Source: Amycolatopsis albispora
GTDB taxonomy: Bacteria; Actinomycetota; Actinomycetes; Mycobacteriales; Pseudonocardiaceae
DNA length: 64,000 nt
NCBI RefSeq assembly: GCF_003312875.1
Contig: NZ_CP015163.1
Location: forward strand, 4,092,001 to 4,156,000
Reading direction: 5' to 3'
In this document: positions 34,530 through 44,500 of the stretch, one piece after another
How the letters are laid out: the number at the start of each line of letters is the position of its first letter
How positions within the stretch are numbered: position 1 is the first letter of the stretch
The notes under the pieces: model-generated
The model's database searches: none
The model's input: only the letters and a program-made list of their open reading frames with translations
What the model was told of the DNA's origin: nothing
Made by a program: the position numbers and the translations under genes

Positions 34530-35281
34530 CAGGCGAACCTCCGCAACAGCGACGCCGGGGCGAGCCGGACGACCACGCTCAGCGGCAGCCACGGGAAGGT
34601 CGGCACGAACGCCTTGGCCGGTTCGCGTTCGACGGCCTTGACCATCGCCACCGCCCCGGCTTCGGCGCCGACCTGCAGCGGGTTGCGGCGGGCCGCGCGC
34701 GCGGTCATCTCGGAGTCGATGTAGCCGGGGAGCAGCGTGGTCACCTTGATCGGGGTGCCGGTCAGCTCGGCCCGGATGCCTTCGGCCAGCGTGGCCAGCC
34801 CGGCCTTGGACGCGGCGTAGGCGGTCAGGTTCTTCGGGAACCCGCGCAGCGCGGTGAACGAGGAGACAAAAACGAGGTGGCCGGCGCGCTGGTCGCGGAA
34901 GATCTCCATGGCCGCCTCGGCCTGGGCGAGCCCGGCGACGAGGTTCGTCTCCAGGGTCTGCTTGTTGGCGTCGAACCGGCCGGTGCCGACCGGCTGGCCC
35001 TTGCCGAGCCCGGCGTTGACGACGATCCGGTCGATGGTGCCGAACTCCTCGCGGAAGCCCTGGAACACCTCGAACACCCGGCTGTGGTCGGTCACGTCGA
35101 GGGCTTGGGTGAGCACCCGCACCCCGTGCGCCTCCCGCAGTTCCACGGCCAGCGCGTCGAGGCGGTCGGTCCGCCGCGCGCACAACGCCAGGTCCCGCCC
35201 GCGCGCGGCGAACTGCCTGGCCATGCCTTCACCGAGCCCGGAACTGGCACCGGTGATCACGATCCTCTTCCGCACGGTCAT
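34529..35281 (-). CDS. Short-chain dehydrogenase/reductase
   Basis: The ATG at 35281 (MTVRKRIVIT) gives 250 residues of classical SDR: cofactor loop GASSGLGEG, NAG in VVNAGLGKG, catalytic Ser in FVSSF and YAASK as YxxxK. The cofactor is probably NADP(H), from the Arg-rich CARRTDR after strand 2. It starts the short operon SDR-phosphatase-SMP-30-like. A terminator of the upstream subtilase lies just before it. Substrate not predictable. Confidence 0.88.
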   Translation of the reverse strand: MTVRKRIVITGASSGLGEGMARQFAARGRDLALCARRTDRLDALAVELREAHGVRVLTQALDVTDHSRVFEVFQGFREEFGTIDRIVVNAGLGKGQPVGTGRFDANKQTLETNLVAGLAQAEAAMEIFRDQRAGHLVFVSSFTALRGFPKNLTAYAASKAGLATLAEGIRAELTGTPIKVTTLLPGYIDSEMTARAARRNPLQVGAEAGAVAMVKAVEREPAKAFVPTFPWLPLSVVVRLAPASLLRRFA

Positions 35282-35307
35282 GACCGACACCGTACTAGCA
35301 AGTAACA

Positions 35308-35337
35308 AACGGGGCCCGGCACGCGCCGGGCCCCGTT
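35308..35337 (-). terminator. Terminator hairpin of the subtilase gene
   Basis: Perfect 13-base arms AACGGGGCCCGGC (35308-35320) and its complement (35325-35337) with a 4-base loop are followed on the minus strand by TTGTTACTT. It lies 18 bases after the protease stop at 35355: a canonical intrinsic terminator. Confidence 0.85.
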
Positions 35338-35354
35338 CGCCGTTCAGGTCGAGC

Positions 35355-36566
35355 TCACTTGCCGGTGTAGAGCAGCTTGTTCGGGGTGCCCGAACCCGGG
35401 TTGGTGATCTTGTCCGGGGTGGCCGCACCGGTCAGCGCCTCGGCGACGTCGGCCGGGGTGGCCGACTCGTTGGCCGACAGGTACAGCGCCGCGGCGCCCA
35501 CCACGTGCGGGGTGGCCATCGAGGTACCGCTGATGGTCTTCTCCGCACCGTCGTTCCAGGCCGAGGTGATGTCGGTGCCCGGGGCGTAGATGTCGACGAT
35601 CTCACCGAAGTTGGAGAAGGTCGACTGCGCGTCCTGGTCGTCGCTGGAGGCCACGGTGATGGCTTCCTTGACGCGGGCGGGCGAGTAGTCGCTGGCGTCC
35701 GCCGAGTCGTTGCCCGCCGCCACCGCGAAGGTCACGCCCTTGCCGATGGCGCCCTGGACCGCGGCGTCGAGCGCCTCGTCCGCGCCACCGCCGAGGCTCA
35801 TGTTCGCCACGGACGGGCCGCTGGCGTTCTCGGCCACCCAGTCGATGCCACCGACGACCTGCTCGGTGGTGCCGCTGCCGTTGTCGTCGAGCACGCGGAC
35901 CGGGACGATCTTGACGCCCTTGGCCAGGCCGTACTCCTTGCCGCCGATGGTGCCCGCCACGTGCGTGCCGTGGCCGTTGCCGTCGGAGGGGTCGTCGTCG
36001 TTGTCGATCAGGTCCTTGCCACCGGACACGCGGCCCTCGAAGGTCGGATGGTCGGCCAGCACACCGGTGTCGACCACGTAGGCGGTGACGTTCTCGGCGG
36101 TGGTGTCGTAGTTGTAGGCCTTGTCCAGCGGGAGGTCCTTCTGGTCCACCCGGTCCAGCCCCCACGACGGCGGGTTCTGCTGGGTCTCACTGGCGTGCAC
36201 GGTCTTGTTCTGCGAGACGAAGGCGACCTTCGAGTCGGCCGCCAGCTTCTTGGCCTCGGCCTCGGTGGCCTTGATCGAGAAGCCTTCGAGCGCGGAGCTG
36301 TAGGTCCGGCTGACCTCGGCGCCGTACTGCGAAGCCAGCGTCTGCGCCTGGGTGCTCACCGCCGTCTTGACGTCGCCCTGCGCTGCCGCGGTGTTCTTCA
36401 GCACCACGATGTAGCTGTCCGCGACGGCGTTGGCGTCGTTGGCGCCGAGGATCTGGCCTTCAGCCGCCTGCACGGGGCCCGCGGTGAAGGCGGCCACCGC
36501 TGCCGTGATGCCCGCGGCGGCGACACCTGCCGTGGTACCGCGCCGAAGCTTCCGAGAGTTCGCCAT
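35355..36566 (-). CDS. Secreted subtilisin-like serine protease (S8, proteinase K type)
   Basis: The 403-residue precursor has a signal peptide (basic MANSRKLRRG, hydrophobic stretch, cleavage at VQA about residue 34), an inhibitor I9 propeptide (about 45-120, YIVVLKN) and a peptidase domain with catalytic Asp166 (VVDTG), His199 (NGHGTHVAGT) and Ser349 (GTSMATPHV). No C-terminal extension. It should be autoprocessed and released. It is divergent from an HTH regulator across a 230-base gap with no recognised operator. Confidence 0.93.
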   Translation of the reverse strand: MANSRKLRRGTTAGVAAAGITAAVAAFTAGPVQAAEGQILGANDANAVADSYIVVLKNTAAAQGDVKTAVSTQAQTLASQYGAEVSRTYSSALEGFSIKATEAEAKKLAADSKVAFVSQNKTVHASETQQNPPSWGLDRVDQKDLPLDKAYNYDTTAENVTAYVVDTGVLADHPTFEGRVSGGKDLIDNDDDPSDGNGHGTHVAGTIGGKEYGLAKGVKIVPVRVLDDNGSGTTEQVVGGIDWVAENASGPSVANMSLGGGADEALDAAVQGAIGKGVTFAVAAGNDSADASDYSPARVKEAITVASSDDQDAQSTFSNFGEIVDIYAPGTDITSAWNDGAEKTISGTSMATPHVVGAAALYLSANESATPADVAEALTGAATPDKITNPGSGTPNKLLYTGK

Positions 36567-36796
36567 GAGCTGCCTTTCTCGTTCCCGACCTGGGTTGCGT
36601 GGCAGCCATGCAATCCCGGCGGCGGAGGCCCCGGCAATGATTCACAGTTACCAGTACTGGGCCGTTCACCCGTACGTGGTTACTCCGTTTGGCGGACAAG
36701 TTAGCACGGAGCTACCAACCGAAGTCGTTACAGATCACTGCTAATGTTGTCCCTATCGTTACCGACGAGTAGCCGGTCCTGGGGGTGGGAAAAGGC

Positions 36797-37687
36797 ATGA
36801 CCGACGAGCAGACCGCGTTCGCCAGCGCACTGCGTGGCGCCATTTCCTCCAGCGGCCTGAGCCTCGACCGCATTCAGGCCCGATTGCAGTCCCGCGGCGT
36901 TTCGGTCAGCGTCACCGCGCTCAGTTACTGGCAGTCCGGAAAACGCCAGCCGGAACGGGCCAGCTCCATTTCCGCGGTCCGCGTGCTGGAGGAGGTGCTG
37001 GAGCTGACCAGCGGGGCGCTGCTCGGCCTGCTCCCGCCGCCCCGGCCGCGGGGCGCGTCGTCGCGTCGCGGGCGCTCCGTGCCCACCCCGGCACAGACCG
37101 TGCTGAAGCCGATGCTGGCCCGCATCGGCGCGCCCCACGCGCTCGACCAGCAGCAGTCGCTGAAGCTCGTCGGACTGCACGATCACTGTGCGGTGCACGG
37201 GGATGGCGGCCCGCGGGTGGTCACCGCGCGGGCGGTCTTCCAGGCCACCGCGGACGCGCAGGACCGGTGGCTGCTGGTGTACGACCAGGGCCAGCCGGCG
37301 GCCCCCGAGCTGACCGCGTTGCGCAACTGCCGGCTCGGGCAGGTGGAGGTGGACAGCGAGCACGGGCTGACCGTGGCCGAGCTGCTGTTCGACCGGCCCA
37401 TCGACCGCGGTGAGACGCAGCTGATCGAGTACTCGCTGACCAACGAGGGCCCGCCCAACCCGGAATGGCGGCACGCGCAGTTCCGCGAATTCCACCGGCC
37501 GGTGCGCGAATACCTTCTGGAAGTAAGTTTCAACCAGCGCCGCATTCCGGAGAAATGTTGGCAATACACCCGCCGGAACACCCGTGAACCCGAGACCCGC
37601 CGGGAGCTGAAAATCGACGACGCGAACGCGGTGCACGCGGTCGCGCTCGACTTCGGTCCCGGCGTGTTCGGGATCGAGTGGAGCTGA
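36797..37687 (+). CDS. HTH-type transcriptional regulator (XRE-like N-terminus)
   Basis: The ATG at 36797 is preferred over a GTG 12 bases earlier. The 296-residue product begins with a helix-turn-helix in which FASALRGAISSSGLSLDRIQ and SVSVTALSYWQSGKRQPER form the recognition elements. The C-terminal 200 residues are a mixed alpha/beta domain (VGLHDHCAVHGDGGPRVV onward) not recognised by me. This architecture is common among orphan regulators of large actinomycetes. It could control the divergent protease gene, but evidence is positional only. Confidence 0.72.
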   Translation: MTDEQTAFASALRGAISSSGLSLDRIQARLQSRGVSVSVTALSYWQSGKRQPERASSISAVRVLEEVLELTSGALLGLLPPPRPRGASSRRGRSVPTPAQTVLKPMLARIGAPHALDQQQSLKLVGLHDHCAVHGDGGPRVVTARAVFQATADAQDRWLLVYDQGQPAAPELTALRNCRLGQVEVDSEHGLTVAELLFDRPIDRGETQLIEYSLTNEGPPNPEWRHAQFREFHRPVREYLLEVSFNQRRIPEKCWQYTRRNTREPETRRELKIDDANAVHAVALDFGPGVFGIEWS

Positions 37688-37713
37688 CCTACTTTCGTAG
37701 GTGATCTTGCCGG

Positions 37714-39333
37714 TTACCGGAGCTGCGAGCGGAGGACCTTGCCGGTCGCGTTGCGCGGCAGCTCGTCGAGGAACTCCACGTCGCGAGGCACCTTGTAGCG
37801 CGCCAGATTGGCCTTCACGTACGACCGGATCTCCTCTTCGCCCAGGTCAGCGCCCTCGGCCGGGACCACAAAGGCCTTCAGCCGCTGGCCGAACTCCTCG
37901 TCGTCCACGCCGATCACCGCGGCCTCGATCACGTCCTCGCGTTCGACGAGCAGGTTTTCCACCTCGATCGGGAAGACGTTCTCACCACCCGAGACGATCA
38001 TCTCGTCGTCGCGGCCGTCGATGAACAACAGGCCGTTTTCGTCGAAATGCCCGACGTCGCCGCTGGACAGCAGGCCGTCGATGACCTCCTTGTGCCTGCC
38101 GTCGGTGTAGCCGGTGAAGCTGAGCCCGCTGCCGACAAAAACCCGGCCGGTCACGCCCGGCTCGGTGATCCGCCTGCCCTGGTCGTCGTAGAGCACCACC
38201 TTGCAGCCGACCGGTGCGCGGCCGACCGTGCCCGGTGCCTGCCGCCAGTCCTCCGGCGTGGCCACCGTGGCCACCGCGACCTCGGTCGAGCCGTAGAGGT
38301 TGTGCACCACGTCGCCGAACAGCTTGGTCGCCCGGTTGCCGAGGTCCGGCGACAGCGCCGAGCCCGCGACGAAGATGATCCGCAGCGACGAGGTGTCGTA
38401 CTTGGCGATGATCTCCGGATCGAGGTCGACGATGCGCTGCAGCATGGTCGGCACCACCACCAGCGCGGTGCAGCGGTGCTCGGCCACCCCCCGCAGTGTG
38501 GCCTCCGGGTCGAACTTGCGGCGCAGCACCACCTTCGAGCCGAGCGCGAAGGAGAGAATGGACTGCGACAGCCCGGTCGCGTGGAACATCGGCGCGGCCA
38601 GGAAGGTGCTCTCCCCCACCCGCAGCGGGATGCGGTCGAGCAGCTGCGCGGAGTCCAGCGCGGACACGCTCGGCCGCGGCGCGCCCTTCGGCGTGCCGGT
38701 GGTGCCGCTGGTCAGCAGCACGAACCCGCCGGGCTTGGGCGGGCTCGGCAGCGGGCGGTCGTCGGTGCTGGTGATCAGCTCGTCGAGCACCGGCACGTCG
38801 TGCTCACCGGTGCTGTCGGTCCAGGCGAGGTAGCGGTCGGCGTCGACCTCGGAGAGCAGCTCGGTGAACTCCTCGTCGTAAACCAGCGCCTTGACCTTCT
38901 CGCGGTTCGCCACGTCGGTCAGCTGCGGTTTGGCGAACCCGGTGTTCATCAGCAGCAGGCGGGCGCCGAGCTTGCCGGTGGCGAGCGTGGCCAGCACCAG
39001 GCCGCGGTGGTCGCGGCACAGCGCGGCGACCACGGTGTCCGCCCCGATGCCGCGCTCGGACCAGGCCCTGGCCAGCGCGTTCGACCGGTCGTCGAGCTGC
39101 TTGAAGGTGAGCGGGCCCAGCTCGTCGACCAGGCCGACCGCCTGCGGGTCGCGCCGGGCCGAGATGTGGTTGGCGCCGGCGAACGGGCCGAACTTGCGCA
39201 CCGCGACCAGCGAACGCAGCCCTTCGTCGAGCCTCGGGAAGGGGACCAGCCCGGCCTGCCACAGCACCCCGACGCTCCGCGCGGTGTCCGTCACCTTGGT
39301 GACCAGCTCGGAAACAGTGGTCGGGTATCTCAT
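37714..39333 (-). CDS. AMP-dependent acyl-CoA synthetase/ligase (FadD-like)
   Basis: The ATG at 39333 follows GGAGG seven bases upstream and gives 539 residues. The P-loop LLTSGTTGTPKGAPR, the NLYGSTEVA adenylate motif, SGDVGHFDENGLLFIDGRDDEMI and the C-terminal catalytic lysine in PRNATGKVLR are all present. It should activate a fatty or aromatic acid to its CoA thioester via an acyl-adenylate. The long N-terminal segment before the ANL fold fits FadD-type ligases of mycobacterial lipid metabolism. Its chain specificity is unknown. Single-gene unit. Confidence 0.9.
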   Translation of the reverse strand: MRYPTTVSELVTKVTDTARSVGVLWQAGLVPFPRLDEGLRSLVAVRKFGPFAGANHISARRDPQAVGLVDELGPLTFKQLDDRSNALARAWSERGIGADTVVAALCRDHRGLVLATLATGKLGARLLLMNTGFAKPQLTDVANREKVKALVYDEEFTELLSEVDADRYLAWTDSTGEHDVPVLDELITSTDDRPLPSPPKPGGFVLLTSGTTGTPKGAPRPSVSALDSAQLLDRIPLRVGESTFLAAPMFHATGLSQSILSFALGSKVVLRRKFDPEATLRGVAEHRCTALVVVPTMLQRIVDLDPEIIAKYDTSSLRIIFVAGSALSPDLGNRATKLFGDVVHNLYGSTEVAVATVATPEDWRQAPGTVGRAPVGCKVVLYDDQGRRITEPGVTGRVFVGSGLSFTGYTDGRHKEVIDGLLSSGDVGHFDENGLLFIDGRDDEMIVSGGENVFPIEVENLLVEREDVIEAAVIGVDDEEFGQRLKAFVVPAEGADLGEEEIRSYVKANLARYKVPRDVEFLDELPRNATGKVLRSQLR

Positions 39334-39464
39334 CCGGGCACCTCCGTTGCTGCTGCGGCCGAGCTTGTCATACCGACGGTATGCGCAGTTCGACAGTATT
39401 CGGCCCGCGCGGCCCTTGTCGAGGGTGCCGGTTTCTGTCGGTGGTGAGGCGCACAATCTCAGGC

Positions 39465-41156
39465 GTGCACATGTTGGTGGCGGACGAAGGAGAGGAGCGG
39501 TACTCGCTGCGTGAACGCGGTTCGGGCACGGTGACCGAGCTGGACGCGGCCGAGCTGGCCAAGCGCGTGGCCGAGCTGGAGCGCGAGCACCGGCCGCGCT
39601 GGGTCTTCCCGGCGGCGCACCAGGTGTACCCGGTGCTGCTGCGGGCCGGGGTGCGGGTGGCCCGCGGGCACGACCTGTCGCTGGTCGAGGGCCTGCTGCT
39701 GGCGGCGGAGGGCCGGTCGGGTGAGCCGAAGGCGCTGGCCGGGGCGTGGGCGCGGACGCAGGGGCTGGAGCCGCCGCCCGATCCCCCGCCGCCCCACGAG
39801 ACGGCGCAGCCCGCGTTGTTCGACGCGCGTGGGTCCGGGCTGCCGCCGGGCACGCGGGCGATCGACGCGGCCGAGGTGGTGCTGACCGCGCAGGAGCGCC
39901 GGATCGCGGCGACCCCGCATCCGGACCGGTTCCGGCTGCTCACCGCGGCCGAGTCGGCGTGCGGGCTGGCCGCCGCCGAGATGGCCTTCGACGGGCTGCC
40001 GTGGCGCGCCGACGTGCACGACGCGCTGCTCACCGAGTTGCTCGGCCCACGGGTCCCGGCCGGGCAGCGGCCGCGGCGGCTGGCCGAGCTGGCCGAGGAG
40101 ATCAGCGCGGCCTTCGGCGGGCGGCCGGTGAACCCCGACCATCCGCCGAGCGTGGTGAAGGCGTTCGCGCACGCGGGCATCGAGGTGCCGTCGGCGCGGG
40201 CGCACGTGCTGCGCGAGATCGACCACCCGGCGGTGGCGCCGTTGCTGGAGTACAAGGAGCTGTCGCGGCTGCATTCGGCCACCGGGTGGGCGTGGCTGGA
40301 CGCGTGGGTGCGCGGTGACCGGTTCCGGCCGATCTGGGTGGTCGGCGGGGTGGTGTCCGGGCGGTGGGCCAGCGGTGGCGGGGCGGCGCTGCAGATCCCG
40401 CGCACGCTGCGGGTGTGCGTGCGGGCGGATCCGGGGTGGAAGCTGGTGGTCGCCGACGCCGCGCAGCTCGAACCGCGGGTGCTCACCGCGTTGTCCGGGG
40501 ACAGGCGGCTCGCCGAGGTGTCCGGGGCGACGGACCTGTACACCAGCCTGGCGGAGGCGATGTTCGCCGGTGGCCGGACGGTGCCGGGGCCGCGCACCGG
40601 TGATCTGGACGATCGGGGCCGGGCGAAGATCGCCATGCTGTCGGCGATGTACGGCGGCACGTCGGGTGAGGCCGGGCCGCTGCTGGCGTTGCTGCGGCAG
40701 CGGTTTCCGGCGGCGGTGTCCTATGTGGAGCACGCGGCGCTGGCCGGTGAACGTGGCGAGCGCGTGGTGTCGCGGCTGGGGCGCACCTCACCGGCGCCTT
40801 CGGCGGCGTGGCGCGCCCTGGTCGGCGACGCCTCCGGCGCCGCCGACGCCCGCGCCCTGCGCGCGGCCCGCGACTGGGGCCGGTTCACGCGGAACTTCGT
40901 GGTGCAGGCCAGCGCCGCCGACTGGACGGCGGTGCTGATCGCGACCCTGCGGCTGCGCCTGCCGCCGCCCGCGCACCTGGTCTTCTTCCAGCACGACGAG
41001 GTCATCGTGCACGCGCCGGCGGAGCTGGCGGAGGCGGTGCAGACGTGCATCACGGAGGCCGTCGAGGAAACTTCGGCGCTGGTGTTCGGCGCCTCCTGCC
41101 CGGTCCGCTTCCCCCTCCACATCTCCACCGTCAACACCTACGCCGACGCCAAGTAA
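39465..41156 (+). CDS. PolA-family DNA polymerase (bifunctional 3'-5' exonuclease/polymerase type)
   Basis: The start is GTG 39465 or ATG 39471, giving about 561 residues. The C-terminal half is a family A polymerase. Motif A is VVADAAQLEPR with the metal Asp (329, counted from the ATG) but Ala where Pol I has Tyr/Ser. Motif B is RGRAKIAML...YGG (Arg382, Lys386, Tyr394). Motif C is FFQHDEV (His508, Asp509, Glu510). The N-terminal part is too short and divergent for a full DnaQ-like exonuclease with DxE. It is an accessory polymerase widespread in actinomycetes, perhaps for repair. No operon partner. Confidence 0.85.
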   Translation: MHMLVADEGEERYSLRERGSGTVTELDAAELAKRVAELEREHRPRWVFPAAHQVYPVLLRAGVRVARGHDLSLVEGLLLAAEGRSGEPKALAGAWARTQGLEPPPDPPPPHETAQPALFDARGSGLPPGTRAIDAAEVVLTAQERRIAATPHPDRFRLLTAAESACGLAAAEMAFDGLPWRADVHDALLTELLGPRVPAGQRPRRLAELAEEISAAFGGRPVNPDHPPSVVKAFAHAGIEVPSARAHVLREIDHPAVAPLLEYKELSRLHSATGWAWLDAWVRGDRFRPIWVVGGVVSGRWASGGGAALQIPRTLRVCVRADPGWKLVVADAAQLEPRVLTALSGDRRLAEVSGATDLYTSLAEAMFAGGRTVPGPRTGDLDDRGRAKIAMLSAMYGGTSGEAGPLLALLRQRFPAAVSYVEHAALAGERGERVVSRLGRTSPAPSAAWRALVGDASGAADARALRAARDWGRFTRNFVVQASAADWTAVLIATLRLRLPPPAHLVFFQHDEVIVHAPAELAEAVQTCITEAVEETSALVFGASCPVRFPLHISTVNTYADAK

Positions 41157-41162
41157 CCCCGA

Positions 41163-41585
41163 TCAGAAGGAGACCTTCTCGGTGCTGTCGGCGCGCAGCA
41201 CCGATTCCTGGTCGTAGAGCCGCTTGTAGTCCTCGCGGATTTCCTGGATCTCACCGTTGGCCGCCCGGTCGCCGAACGGGTAGAGCAGGATCAGCACGTA
41301 CGAGCGTTCCTTGATGATCTCGCCGGTGGAGTTGCGCCACTGCCCGTTGCCTTCGAGCCGGGTGAGGCCGTCCGGGAAGGACGGGGTCACCTCCTTGTCG
41401 ACAAAGAGCTCGAACTCCTCGGGCGTGACCTCCGAGCCGTCCGCCTTGACCGAGCCGAAGTACAGCTCGGTGCGCTTGTACGCGTCACCGGCCACACTGT
41501 CCGAAGTAGACGGACCGGCCGCGGCAACGCCCCCGCCGACCCCGACCGCCAGCGCCACCGCCGCCACACCGACCAGCTTCTTCAT
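41163..41585 (-). CDS. Secreted DUF3574 family protein
   Basis: The 140-residue product has a signal peptide (MKKLVGVAAVALAVGVGG, cleavage near AAA-GPS) and a DUF3574 domain (TELYFGSVKADGSEVTPEEF, FVDKEVTPSFPDGLT, SYVLILLYPFGD). The family is small, secreted and of unknown function. Its ATG lies 13 bases after the hrpA stop on the same strand, so read-through from hrpA is possible, though its GGGGAA ribosome site is its own. Confidence 0.8.
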   Translation of the reverse strand: MKKLVGVAAVALAVGVGGGVAAAGPSTSDSVAGDAYKRTELYFGSVKADGSEVTPEEFELFVDKEVTPSFPDGLTRLEGNGQWRNSTGEIIKERSYVLILLYPFGDRAANGEIQEIREDYKRLYDQESVLRADSTEKVSF

Positions 41586-41598
41586 GCCGTTCCCCTGT

Positions 41599-44500
41599 CT
41601 AACCGGCGGGAACCACCGCGTCGTCCATGGCGCGCAGCACCCGCTTCACCGATACCGGATAAGCGGTGCGCAGCGTCTGGGCGAAGAAGCTGACCCGCAG
41701 CTCCTCGATCATCCAGCGCACGTCCCGCAGTGCGCCTGAGGATGTACCGCGCGGCTGCGCGTCCACAAGGGATTTGTACTCGTCTCTCAGCCAGTGGACT
41801 TCGCGCAGCCGCTCCACGTCGCGCGCCGGGTCGCTGGGCAGCTTGTCCAGCCGCCGCTCGATCGCCCGCAGGTACCGCACCAGGTCCGGCAGCCGCGCCG
41901 AGCCGGTGGCGGTGACAAAGCCGGGGAAGATCAGCTCGCCGAGCTGCTCGCGGATGTCGGCCAGCGACTCCGCCAGCGCGGGCCCGCGCACGTCGGCCAG
42001 CCGCGTCTCCACGTCGATCGCCGCGCGCAGCACCTGCTCGACGTCGTGCAGCACCCGGACCACGGTCGCGTTCAACCCGGCCCGCACGCGCTGCAGCAGC
42101 ACGGCGAACCCGGCCTCGTCCCAGGTCGGCCCGCCGCCGGCGGCCATCAGCTCGTCGATCGCGCAGTTGACGCAGTCCTCCAGCAGCGCCGCGACGCTGC
42201 CGTGCGGATTGCGGTTGAGCACCAGCTTCGCCTGGTTGCCCAGGTTCCGGTTGATGAACTTCATCGGCGACGGCACGTTCAGCCGCAGCAGTTTCCGCGT
42301 GCCCAGCCACATCGAGTGTTCCTGCTCGGCCGGGGTTTCCAGCATGCGGACGGCGACCGTCTCGCCCTCGTCCACCAGCGCCGGGTACGCCTTGACCTCG
42401 AGCCCGCGCTGCTTGCGCTCGAACACCTTCGGCACCTCGCCGAACGCGGGCGAGCTGAGCCCGGCGCGCTCGACGTGGTCGGCGGCCTTCGAAATCGACG
42501 CCCGCAGCTCACCGGTGAGCCGCTGCCGCAGCGCTTCGAGGTCCTTGCCCTCGGCGAGCTTCTTCTTGCCGTCGATCACCCGGAAGGTGACCTTCAGGTG
42601 CTCGGGCACGGCGTCCGGCTGCCACGCGTCCGCCGGGATCTCCACCCCGCGCAACGCCTCCAGCTCACCGGCCAGCACGTCCAGCAGCGGGCCGTCGGCC
42701 GGGGAAATCCGCGCGAGCACCTGCTTCGCGGTGTCCGGCGCGGGCACGAAGTTGCGGCGGATCGGCTTCGGCAGCGACTTGATCAGCGCGGTGACCAGTT
42801 CCTCCCGCAGGCCGGGCACCTGCCAGTCGAAGCCGTCGGCGGTGACCTGGTTCAGCACCGGCAGCGGCACGTGCACGGTCACGCCGTCGGCGTCCGCACC
42901 CGGTTCGAACTGGTAGGTGAGCTTGAGCGAGATGCCCTCGGGCGTGGTCCAGGTGTCGGGGTAGTCGGCCGCGCTGACGTCCCCGGCGGTGGCGTTGATC
43001 AGCATCGACTTCTCGAAGCTGAGCAGGTCGGGCTGCTCGCGCCGGGTCTTCTTCCACCAGGTGTCGAAGTGCCGGGCGGAGACCACCTCGGCGCCGATGC
43101 GCTGGTCGTAGAACTCGAACAGGGTCTCGTCGTCAACCAGGATGTCGCGGCGGCGGGCCCGGTGCTCCAGGTCCTCGACCTCGGCCAGCAGCGCGCGGTT
43201 CTCGTGGAAGAACCGGTGGTTGGTCTGCCAGTCGCCCTCGACTAGCGCGTTGCGGATGAACAGCTCGCGCGACAGCTCGGGATCGATGCGGCCGTAGTTC
43301 ACCCGGCGGTCGGCCACCAGCGGCACGCCGTACAAGGTGACCTTCTCCAGCGCCATCACCGCGCCCTGCTTGCGCTCCCAGTGCGGCTCGGAGTAGGTGC
43401 GCTTGACCACGTGCGCGGCCAGCGGCTCCACCCAGTCCGGCTCGATGCGCGCGTTGACCCGGCCCCACAGCCGGGAGGTCTCCACCAGTTCGGCGGACAT
43501 CACCAGGCGCGGCTGCTTCTTGAACAACGCCGAGCCGGGGAAGATCGAGAACCGCGCCCCGCGGGCGCCGAGGTAGTCGCCCTTGGCCGGGTCCTTCAGC
43601 CCGATGTGCGAGAGCAGCCCGGCGATCAGCGCGGTGTGCACCTGCTGCGGATCGGCGTCGGTGGTGTTCGGCGTGACGCCCAGCTGCTTGGTCAGCCGCC
43701 GCAGCTGGCTGTGCACGTCCTGCCACTCCCGCACCCGCAGGTAGTTCAGGAACTCCGCCTTGCACAGCTTGCGGAACTGGTTGCCGGACAGCTCGCGCTG
43801 CTGCTCGTGCAGGTACTGCCAGAGGTTGAGGTACGCCAGGAAGTCCGAGGTCTTGTCGGCGAACCGGGCGTGCTTCTCCCCCGCCGCCTGCTGCTTGTCC
43901 GCCGGCCGCTCACGCGGGTCCTGAATGGACAGTGCGGAGGCGATCACCAGCACCTCGCGCAGCGCCCCGGTTTTCGCCGCCTCCAGCACCATGCGGCCCA
44001 GCCGCGGGTCCACCGGCAGCTGCGCGAGCTTGCGGCCGACGTCGGTGAGCCTGTCCTTGACCTCCTTGGCGGAGGCGTCGAAGGCGCCGAGTTCCTGGAG
44101 CAGGTTCACGCCGTCGGTGATCTGACGGCGGTCCGGCGGTTCGACGAACGGGAAGGCGGCGATGTCCCCGAGCCCGAGCGAGGTCATCTGCAGGATGACC
44201 GACGCGAGATTGGTGCGCAGGATCTCCGGATCGGTGAACTCCGGCCTGGCCAGGAAGTCGTCCTCGGAGTACAGCCGGATGCAGATGCCGTCCGAGGTCC
44301 GCCCGCAGCGGCCCTTGCGCTGGTTCGCCGACGCCTGCGAAACCGGCTCGATCGGCAGCCGCTGCACCTTGGTGCGGTGGCTGTAGCGGGAGATGCGCGC
44401 GGTGCCCGGGTCCACCACGTACTTGATGCCCGGCACGGTCAGCGAGGTCTCGGCGACGTTGGTGGCCAGCACCACCCGGCGCCCGGTGTGCCGCTGGAAC

